From contig JABYQU010000044.1 in assembly GCA_022264855.1 (NCBI GenBank), forward strand, positions 278,952 to 342,951: a stretch of DNA of 64,000 nt. Reading direction: 5' to 3'. Origin of the DNA: Lenzites betulinus. Its lineage: Eukaryota; Basidiomycota; Agaricomycetes; Polyporales; Polyporaceae. Under the pieces are notes generated by a model. The model was given only the letters and a program-made list of their open reading frames with translations, was not told where the DNA came from and did not search any database. Both the position numbers and the translations under genes were made by a program. Shown here in pieces: positions 55,942 through 64,000 of this stretch (position 1 is its first letter; every line of letters starts with the position of its first letter).

Positions 55942-57211
55942 TTATATATCATTTCCACAAATAGGGCATTCATAAATGTCCTCCGGTTTCCAACCCTGCA
56001 ACATAGCCAACGCCTCCTGCGGCATCAGCGCAATATCCTTTGCCACACCAATATTCTCCAGAAGATACTCTTGAACGTCATTGGGGCAGCCGTTCTGAGC
56101 ATCTTCTTCACGAATCTTGCTGACGATGAGCTCAAATGAGAGCGGGTAGTTGAGGCCTGGCATGCCACGTTGGATGGGAAGTGTGCTGAGCTGCTGCCAA
56201 AGCAACCAGTCGAATGGCCCATATTGAACACGGTTTCCGCATCGCATTTGAACGGCCTCCTCGACTGTTTGGGGCTGAAGAGGACGGGTATCGCGAGGGA
56301 GGGGGAGGGAGACCTCGACAGCATTGGAGCGCTCGCAGCAGGTGGTATGAAGCCACTTGTTGCACCGAAAGCACCACCGAAGTATGTCGCCCTCAGCTCC
56401 CAAGGCCGGTAGGGTGTACTGGCCGTCGCAGGTTTCGGTGCACATGCTGAACACACAGCTCTAAAGTTAATACATATTAGAAATAGATTTGAGCAAATAC
56501 GGGGGGAAAGAACTCACGAGTGGCAGCTCATAGCGCTCAAGGGTGGGGTTGTTCATGTTGAAGCTGCGTATGAGAGTCTTGTCACCCCTGGCGAAAAGGG
56601 TGGCCGCATCGATCACTGGGAAGGAGATGGCAGTGGGGGTCATATTGATGACCCGCTCGAGCGAATGGATGCGTTCGGCGAATGTGTATGTGTCATGGGA
56701 CAGCGATACAAGCTCGTTCTCCCCCTGGGACACGATAAAGTCCCGCCCGACTTGGTTGGCCATCTCGTCAGGGGTAAGCTCCCCATAGGAGAAGAACCAG
56801 TGGAGCTTGACAAGCTATGTGCAGTCCAATGTGAGAGATAGCATATTACATGTTGTATATATACTTACCGAACCCAGTTCAGGATGCTTGCACAACCCAG
56901 CGATGCGTGCATACATCTTGCGGTCGAACTTGATTGCATCATCACGTCCGGACCCGTCAGGGTAAATGGAGACACTGCAAGCAAACCATTAGTGTCTGTG
57001 CACAAATGGCAGGGAGAGCCATACTAATCGCGACATTTGATGTAGAAGCTTTCACCAGGTTCTGGTCGACGGCCTAATAATTCAACTTAGAAAATACACC
57101 AGAATGCTAGCGGGATGAACACTTACACAATAGGCCCTGCACAACTTCACCTGCACGGAATGCATCGCTCCATTCTATGGCAGAGCGAGGGACAGCTGCA
57201 AGCGTAGGCAT
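55942..57211 (-). CDS. BAH domain plus PHD-like zinc finger protein
   Basis: The ATG at 57211 opens MPTLAAVPRSAIEWSDAFRA. Spliced exons continue GESFYIKCRDYVSIYPDGSG, then MYARIAGLCKHPELGS and LVKLHWFFSYGELTPDEMAN, DFIVSQGENELVSLSHDTYT and ERIHSLERVI. This order (strand, IARI-type strand, KLHWFFxxxEL, NELxLSxH, INSI-like end) fits a BAH domain. The C-terminal exon has MCTETCDGQY, then RWCFRCNKWLHTTCC, the second half of a PHD-type finger, and ends ECPICGNDI with stop at 55942. BAH-PHD proteins bind nucleosomes or modified histone tails and usually take part in silencing. Five exons with 45-75 nt introns. The BAH call rests on pattern only. It sits between two palindrome arrays. Confidence 0.7.
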
Positions 57212-57779
57212 GGCGAAGGGGGAGAACTCAGGGGGTGAGAGGGGGAACCTAAGGGCAAACAGCTCACATTATATAGTAAAAGTCCAGTGGCTATCAGTCG
57301 TATCAGATGATCGGGATCACTGATGGTGTTGTGGGGTGATCGTAATCACTGGGACTCCCCTGTGGTTTATACATTGGACGTCTGAGTGTTTGGCGGCAAG
57401 ACGGTTCCATGAGGAGCTTTCAAAAGGTATCAATATTAAGGGACAGAACATATATTTGTTACTGCTGCTACACAAATGTAACACTTGGGGGAATATATTA
57501 TAGTACATATTTGCAATCATCCGTGTAATTATATATATTTGAATCATGTGGCAAGGATCCTCAGAGCCACGTCCCAAGGCGCTAAGGTCACGTTTTTTAC
57601 TCTGAATGACAATACATACCCCGACCTCTACTATACTGTATTAATGCTATATCTTTTGGTAATTTATAGTACTGCATGACCTGGTTAAGTACAAACTCAA
57701 TTGTATTTATTATTACTCATACTTGTACCCAAATGTTTTACTTGTATTCTGGGCAGCCCTATTCGATTGCGCGGGAACG
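57212..57779. other. AT-rich intergenic region
   Basis: Promoter side of the BAH-PHD gene, markedly AT-rich compared with its surroundings. No gene recognised. Confidence 0.4.
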
Positions 57780-58550
57780 ATGCGCAGGCGTGCCTCCGGG
57801 AGACACGCCCGCGCGGCAGCCACAGGGTGCCCGCGTAATTGCCCGCGGGTTAGGCCGTTCGAACGCGCGTGAACGACGCGCCCGCGGGATTTCCCACGGA
57901 TCGGGACGTTCAAGTGGGCGGGAACGTCGCGCAGGCGTGTCTCCCGGAGGCACGCCCGCGCGACGGCCAGAGAGCGCCCGCGGGCTTGCCCGCGGGTCGC
58001 GCCGTTCGAATGCGCGTGAACGACGCGCAGGCGTGCCTCCCGGAGGCACACCCGCGCGACGGCCAGGGAGCGCCCGCGGGATTGCCCGCGGGTCGCGCCG
58101 TTCGAATGCGCGTGAACGACGCGCAGGCGTGCCTCCCGGAGGCACACCCGCGCGACGGCCAGGGAGCGCCCGCGGGATTGCCCGCGGGTCGCGCCGTTCG
58201 AATGCGCGTGAACGACGCGCAGGCGTGCCTCCCGGAGGCACACCCGCGCGACGGCCAGGGAGCGCCCGCGGGATTGCCCGCGGGTCGCGCCGTTCGAATG
58301 CGCGTGAACGACGCGCCCGCGGGATTTCCCGCAGATCGCGCCGTTTGAATGCGCGTGAACGACGCGCAGGCGTGCCTCCCGGAGGCACGCCCGCGCGACG
58401 GCCAGAGAGCGCCCGCGGGATTGCCCGCGGGTCGCGCCGTTCGAATGCGCGTGAACGACGCGCAGGCGTGCCTCCCGGAGGCACACCCGCGCGACGGCCA
58501 GGGAGCGTCCGCGGGATTGACCGCGGGTCGCGCCGTTCGAGGGGGCGGGA
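57780..58550. repeat. 96-bp minisatellite with palindromes (array F, family 2)
   Basis: About seven copies of a 96-bp unit (clear starts at TTCGAATGCGCGTGAACGA near 58005, 58101, 58197). Each unit contains the palindrome GCGTGCCTCCCGGAGGCACGC or a close variant, a second stem CGCCCGCGGG...CCCGCGGG(T)CGCG, and CGCGTGAACGACGCG. One internal copy (about 58290-58360) lacks the TCCCGGA palindrome. Because 96 is a multiple of three and the unit is very GC-rich, frames stay open on both strands; I do not read this as coding. Confidence 0.92.
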
Positions 58551-59385
58551 ACTTAGGGCGCGAGGAGCGTACGGCGAGGAGGTTCCGGGGAACACGGTGA
58601 GAGCACCTCGTCGTCCGGCTTGCGCGAGGCATTGGGCGCGTCTCGGGGGCGAGCTTCCGGGAAGTACACGAGTTGCGTGCCGACGGAAATATTCCGAACG
58701 CGCGCGACCGACGTCCGCATTATACTGGTTAGGTTATGAATACAATAACGAAGACTTACTTGCTACCCATGCCGCCTACGTTCCGCGTCAGTACCTTAGC
58801 CCGCACTATTATTCGTATAGGAGTGGACGCCGTCTTTAGCGCGTGCAAGGGGGTATGAGGACTCTAGAACTGTCGAGGAGTGGACGTACTTACGCCGAAA
58901 GTAGTGCGCGTAGGTCGATCTGATCCAGAATTAGGGTTTAAGCTTTCCAAGGCCGCGTGAATTCCACGTGAGTGAGGCTAAGCGCCGCTGCACCGGTTAG
59001 TTCAATTGGCTGAATTTGGCAGGAGCTGTCTTTGAGATACTCACCGACGATTTTGTTGGTATCAGGGTTAAACACCACTGCCCCGTCCTGTGAGATTACA
59101 TATCAATGTCTTGTTTTCCACGTTGTTCCGCTCCATATCAAGCCACCGACATCATGGACGAAGCACGTATTCGGGCGTATCGATCACCCAAGACAGCTAG
59201 TCCGATCCTCTAAGTTTTCGCGTCGTATGGTCGGGGTGAAAGATCTGCCCGATTACTTCAGGATGGACGGTTTGGGTGGGTGGGGTGGGCTATAAGGGAT
59301 ACTGCGCCCGGGGTGCGTCGCCGCAGAGCTCCTGCTGCTGCGCTCTAACCCCCGCTCACCTTGCTCTCCCATCCTACAGCTTGCG
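58551..59385. other. Upstream region of the terminal helicase gene
   Basis: No exon is supported. A TATA-like CTATAAGG lies at 59290-59297, about 90 bp ahead of the helicase ATG, with pyrimidine-rich sequence following. It probably contains the promoter. Confidence 0.4.
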
Positions 59386-62300
59386 ATGCCCACGGACCAG
59401 TATTTCGAGGCGTTCTTACACCTCGCCGCGTCCACAGACATCGACGAGCCGGCTCCCTTCTGGTGGGCGGAATGGCGTGAGTGCGTCGTCGACACTGTAC
59501 CCCCCTGGGCCCTCTCCGCCACGCCGGCCAACAGTGGCGTCTCCGCGGATAATATCGACAAGATCAGGGCGTTCGCGCTAGGATACTACGCGTTGTCCAA
59601 CGCAAAGGATCGGTCCGCCTATTGTCAACGTCGCGGAGCGCACAACAACATTGCCGGGCGCGATGCCATGATCGCGTACATCGGTGACCAATGGGCTAAG
59701 TGGGGTATCAACGAAATAATCGACAGCCTTCTCAAAGCCAACGACATAGACATGTACACAATGGCCGAGCCGGGAATGACTAAGGTGCGTGGTTATTCTT
59801 GCCTTCGAACCCACGCGGTGCTGAACCCTCCAACCCAGCTCTATGCCCTGGACCTTTCACCCGCAGTCGCTCTCTATCGCGACATCGCCGTCAAAATATT
59901 CGGCGACGATGCATACCAGAATAGTCTAATGATCAAGGAGCCCGCGACCCGGTTTGTCCGTACGCTCTGTGCCGGGTACTGGAAACGCATGCGCAACAAA
60001 CTCACGCGCGAGCGCGCGGCCTTGAAGAAAGCGCAGGACAATGTGGAACGTGAACGCGACAGTACGTACTTGCCAGACATGTCAAACCATTACTGAAACC
60101 GTTGCTTAGCTTTCGAGAGAATGGACGTTCCAAGCAGCGCCGCGGGCCTACGCTACGTGCGCGCCTTAGAAGTATGGCTCAACCGCCTCAGCAAATGGAA
60201 GGTGGACCATCTCGGAGCGCAACACGCAGAGGCCGAAGAAACACTGGAGGGAATCAAGGACCAGCTGCAAGGAGTGCCCACGACGGCCTCGAAAAGTAAG
60301 TCTGACTTGCTATTGTGAGACGACGCTAATCCTCTTCTACAGAGCTTCCTCCTGCATTGGCCGCGGCGATGGCGACACTCGCAACCATGGCTGAGCGCGC
60401 CCAGGTCCTAGGCCTCATTCTGGAACTAATCGCAGCGCACAACCGGGACGAGGAAGAACCCGTGATGCGCAAGGCTGACCAGTTAAAGGATTGGAGCGAC
60501 GGTGTGGAGGCGTACTACGAGCTCGGGGTCGACGACATCGCGCGCGCGCTCGGGTTGGCTTCCCCGGAGCTCCCGTTCTTCAACCCCTTGCAGGACCCAG
60601 TTGGGGAGCTCGATCCTTGGTCAGAAGCAGGGTTAGCCGCGCTGCACCTCGCCACGGCCGAGCCTCTGAAACCAATGTGGCATCAATGGGTGGGCATCCT
60701 CAAGATCACCGACAACTTGTTCGACAGAAAGAACATCCTCGTGATGGACGAGGTCGGGGTGGGCAAAACACTCCAGGCCGTAGGCGCAGTCGCCATGTTT
60801 GAGTACCAGCGACTTCATTTCCAGCAGTATGGGAAGCACACGGCCCGGTTCGGTGAGTGAAGATTGGCTTGCAGTCGATGTTTAATGTCTAACTGTCCTG
60901 TAGTTACACATGCTGCAGGGAAGGCGGCGCTCTCGGAGGACACGCATCTCTTCGTCGTTCCGCCGGGGCTCATGCACCAATGGATCATGGAGTTGCATCG
61001 GTATCTCAAGCACGGGTCGTTTAGCATCTTGCCATACACGGGGACATGCACGATTGAAGGACGACAAGCGTTCTGGAGATTGTACAACACGGTTGCCCGA
61101 CCAACGATTATCCTTGCGGCAAGCACAGTGAGTGCAGTACGCGGTTCGCCGGCGTTTTCTGCTGTTAATACTTATCACAGGCCGTCAAGTCCGATCTCGA
61201 TATGTGTTTCCGGAAACCGTCCAAGGGAGTTCGCCCGAAGCGCAGCACTGCGTGCCCGCAAGGCCTGGTCGAGAACACGCTCTTCTCGGACATGCGGCGC
61301 TACGGGATATTCGTCCTCGACGAAGCACACTACGCACGAACGCCGAACAAGCTCCGCGCTGCCTGCGTCGAATTAACTGAACGCTCGAGGATGACAATCG
61401 CATTGTCCGCCACTCCGGTCATGACAGGCCCGATGGTGAGTGCTGGCGTTTTTGGCGATGTTCAGTTCTTGACATCACACACAGGACTTGGTGAACTTGG
61501 CAACATGGCTGAAACTCCCGCGTGTGGTCGACTCAGAAATGCAGGGATACAAGCGCAGCCTGGAGCGTGCGCGCCGAGCAGAACGGAAGAAACGCCTTGA
61601 GGGAAACGGCGACATGCGACTCGCGCGCGCGGTCGCTCTCGGCAAAGTTCCCAAGGACGTGAAAAAGGACGACATCAAGAAGGTCCACCACGAGTGGATT
61701 ACCCACATCCGCGCGATCTTCCAAGGCTACATGATGCGTCGCACCATCTACTCGAAGGACAACAAGAAGCAGCCGATCTCGGGGCTCGAGCCGTGGGTGG
61801 AATCCTCGATCCTCATCCCACTGAGTGAGATGGAAATGGATGTACAACGCCACCTCGCCGAAAATCTAGCGGTGGAGGGCGTGTCCGTCGACTCTCACGG
61901 CGCCGTCGGGGTGAGTGTATTTCGTTTACGGCTGTGTCTAGGGGCAATGGACACTCGGGCATGTGCTCGCGCAGTTTCCCGTGTGTTCATTAACGCCGCC
62001 ATGGTGCCTATTAGATGTACACGCTGGGGCGACGAGTGCGTGTCCGTTAAGTTCTCGTTAGCGGTGCGATCATGCCGTGAGCTACGCGCATGTAGTGGCG
62101 AACCGATATCGTGTTGGCGAGGTGCACGCGGGGAGTGCTTCAGGGAACAGAGCGTGTCTCCTGGAAGCACGCCCCCGCGCAGTACTCATCATACCCGCAT
62201 GTACTGCCCGTCCTGCCACCATTCACGTGTCTCCGGGAGGCACGTCCGCGGGCACGACCATGCGCGCTTCTGCCATTAGGGCTGCAGTGTGCGGGCGGGG

Positions 62301-63857
62301 AACGTGTCTCCCGGACACACGCTCTCCGGGCAAGATGGCGCGTCTCCATACTCGGGCCGCAGCCTGTATGACGCAAGCGTGTCTCCGGGAAACACGCAAC
62401 CTGCTACCGACCGTTCAGGGACGTGTTGGGCGATTGTTCCCACAATCTCCTCGCTTCACCAGCGTCGCATAGCGCGTGGCTCCCGGAAACACTTCGTTAA
62501 GCAGCGGAGTGAATCGGCGCACATGCATTAATTGCCGGCGTGGGTCCTCTCTCGCGCATTCGAGCTTCCCGGAACCCCGGATCGTCCGTCATGAATCGCG
62601 TTAACTCACACTTTCACAGACTTTCTACCTCAGTATTCGTCAAGCGTTACTGCACCCCGGCTTCTCCGGAATCACCCCTTACAAGTTCACCGCTGAGGAC
62701 GAGCTTCAGCCCTATTCGACACACCCGTCGACCAAGATCGACGTGGTCCTTCGGCTTCTACAATGGCACATCGATCACTTCTGCCGACCACCGCTCTTCT
62801 ATGATCCCGAAGAACAGCAGTTCGCCCCCATGAACAACGACCAATGGGAGCTTACCAAACCATCTCCGGGCGACGAGGTCCTAACCGACAAGGCGATTGT
62901 ATATCTGGCTTTCCCGAGTCTTAACTGGCTCATCAAATCGGTGAGCTTGGTTTCGGTGGGACCCGACGGCGCATGCTAACGCTTTTGCTAGGCACTCGAC
63001 GAGCAAGACATTCCCTACCAAGAGATTAATGGGCTCCTAGGAACCGCACAGCGTGCGGCCGCGCTGACAGAGTTTCGTACCTCGAAATCAGTACACGTTC
63101 TGCTGCTCTCCGGAGTGGGGCTGTGCGGACTGAACATGGCGTTCGCAAATATCGTCATCATCGTTGTACGTTCTAGCGCTACATATCTTGCTCTCTTACT
63201 AATAATGCTCACAGGATAATCTGTGGTCTGCCCAAGAGGACCAACAACTCATCGGGCGCGTCTGGCGTTATTCGCAGATGAAAAGAGTCATCGTGTACCG
63301 TGTCATTGCACAGGAAACGTCCGATGTGTTCCTTAACAACATCGGATTCCAGAAGGGGAATTTGCATAGCGAGTTCGCCGGTATCGAACCCGCTATCCGT
63401 ACGTTCTGCATCCCTTTTGTTGATTCATGGATGTTACAACTGAAACCTGTTCTAGGCCGCGCTTTCGAGCCAACGACAGACCCCTCGATTGAGGTGGACG
63501 ACCCAGAAGGTGGGTCCGAAGGCGACAAGGCGGGCGACAAAGACAACACCGACGTGGACGGCAACCAGGGCGCGGACAGCGGTAAGGCCATAGACCGCGA
63601 GAACGTCACTGAGGCGACAGACCAGCCGGAACCTAAGAAGAAACGACAACGCGGTCGGTCTGCGACGACGAAGCCCGCCGCAAAGCGCGCGAAGACCTCC
63701 GCCGCAGCTGCCGATGGCGGGCTTCGTCGTCGCAGACCGACCGCGTTGTCGTTTCTTCTTAGGTTCCGGCTGGTCTGTCGCCTCAGTGACGTTCTCGCGG
63801 TCTATGGCCTTACCGCTGTCCGCGCCCTGGTTGCCGTCCACGTCGGTGTTGTCTTTG
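59386..63857 (+). CDS. SNF2-family helicase/ATPase, chromosome-terminal gene with rearranged 3' end
   Basis: Eleven exons join in phase: 59386-59784, 59839-60061, 60110-60295, 60343-60852, 60904-61127, 61181-61435, 61485-61910, 62620-62940, 62992-63165, 63215-63398 and 63457 onward. Motif I is MDEVGVGKT, preceded by HQWVGIL; motif Ia is LFVVPPGLMHQW; motif II is VLDEAHYARTPN; motif III is ALSATPV. The second lobe has YQEINGLL, LLLSGVGLCGLNM (motif V) and QQLIGRVWRYSQ (motif VI). These define an SNF2 ATPase. A nuclear-signal-like PKKKRQRGRS and AAKRAKT follow, then the frame enters the reverse copy of its own exon at 63716 and reads on into TTAGGG as Leu-Gly with no stop. About 1,053 residues are native. 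Introns are 47-58 nt, except 61911-62619 (709 nt), which holds palindrome array G. Likely acts on chromatin; terminal helicase genes are common in fungi. Confidence 0.88.
62131..62492. repeat. Palindrome array G (family 2), inside the helicase intron
   Basis: Imperfect palindromes of the form CGTGTCTCC(G/T)GGA(G/A)(G/A)CACG start at 62153, 62226, 62303, 62378 and (weaker) 62475. The first four steps are 73, 77 and 75 bp. They share the TCC-GGA core of arrays E and F. The array explains why this intron is 709 nt while the other nine are about 50. Confidence 0.85.
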
Positions 63858-63858
63858 T
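63537..63858. repeat. 143-bp perfect inverted repeat abutting the telomere
   Basis: Positions 63537-63679 are repeated exactly, reverse-complemented, at 63716-63858 around a 36-nt loop. The left arm is the last coding stretch of the helicase; the right arm is its mirror copy. The right arm ends in GTCTTTGT and the telomere follows at once with TTAGG, sharing one T. The arms have no mismatch that I could find. Confidence 0.95.
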
Positions 63859-64000
63859 TAGGTTAGGGTTAGGGTTAGGGTTAGGGTTAGGGTTAGGGTT
63901 AGGGTTAGGGTTAGGGTTAGGGTTAGGGTTAGGGTTAGGGTTAGGGTTAGGGTTAGGGTTAGGGTTAGGGTTAGGGTTAGGGTTAGGGTTAGGGTTAGGG
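63858..64000 (+). repeat. Telomere (TTAGGG)n
   Basis: One short TTAGG unit at 63858-63862 and then 23 perfect TTAGGG units (63863-64000) run to the end of the window. The orientation (TTAGGG toward the right) is that of a right chromosome end. Confidence 0.99.

Noticed and set aside
57676..58839. A 387-residue repeat protein (and matching leftward frames)
   Set aside because: The open frames exist only because the 96-bp GC-rich unit is a multiple of three; both strands are open and no start context or splice structure supports coding.
1..64000. tRNA or rRNA genes
   Set aside because: I looked for T-loop and acceptor-stem patterns and found none that fold convincingly; GTTCGAAT in the 96-bp repeat is not in a tRNA context.

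Overview
The window is nuclear DNA from a filamentous basidiomycete, most likely an agaricomycete of the polypore type. The evidence is GC-rich sequence, genes split by many 45-85 nt GT-AG introns, tandem DUF6533 seven-helix proteins, a CLF1/crooked-neck copy with fungal intron structure, and a right end that finishes in 23 perfect TTAGGG units. The window is therefore one chromosome end, telomere on the right.

Left to right, 0-32 kb is ordinary gene space: a kinase-like protein, a flavohemoglobin (nitric oxide detoxification), a hotdog thioesterase, two tandem DUF6533 membrane proteins, a DHA1-type MFS exporter, a dual-specificity/tyrosine phosphatase of the Y_phosphatase3 type, a bHLH transcription factor preceded by 5.7 kb of gene-free DNA, ribonuclease H1, an FAD monooxygenase and a conserved fungal protein of unknown function. 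A fresh hAT-like nonautonomous element with an 8-bp target duplication sits at 16.1-16.9 kb.

From about 32 kb the character changes to subtelomeric. There is a broken CLF1 copy (nonsense codon, lost 3' third), a transposase-like gene, and a 2.56-kb near-symmetrical inverted repeat (36308-38867). Then comes a same-strand block of large genes I do not recognise (41.2-55.0 kb), a BAH-PHD type chromatin protein (55.9-57.2 kb) and, as the last gene, an SNF2-family helicase (59.4 kb to the end) whose reading frame runs through a 143-bp fold-back straight into the telomere repeats.

The most striking feature is a system of short perfect palindromes in regular arrays. Family 1 (arms CCGCGGCCGCGCA around two variable bases) occurs at four loci (40.3, 43.6, 48.4, 53.7 kb) with a nearly invariant 55-bp period; shortened members lack exactly 16 central bases and give a 39-bp period. 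Family 2 (a TCCCGGA-like core flanked by GTG..CAC arms) forms three arrays at 55.3, 57.8 and 62.1 kb. Three arrays lie inside introns, and those introns (420, 339 and 709 nt) are the only long ones in their genes. I could not link these to a described element; they are the best candidate for an undescribed system here. All exon boundaries were assigned by eye from splice consensus and frame; database searches were not possible.
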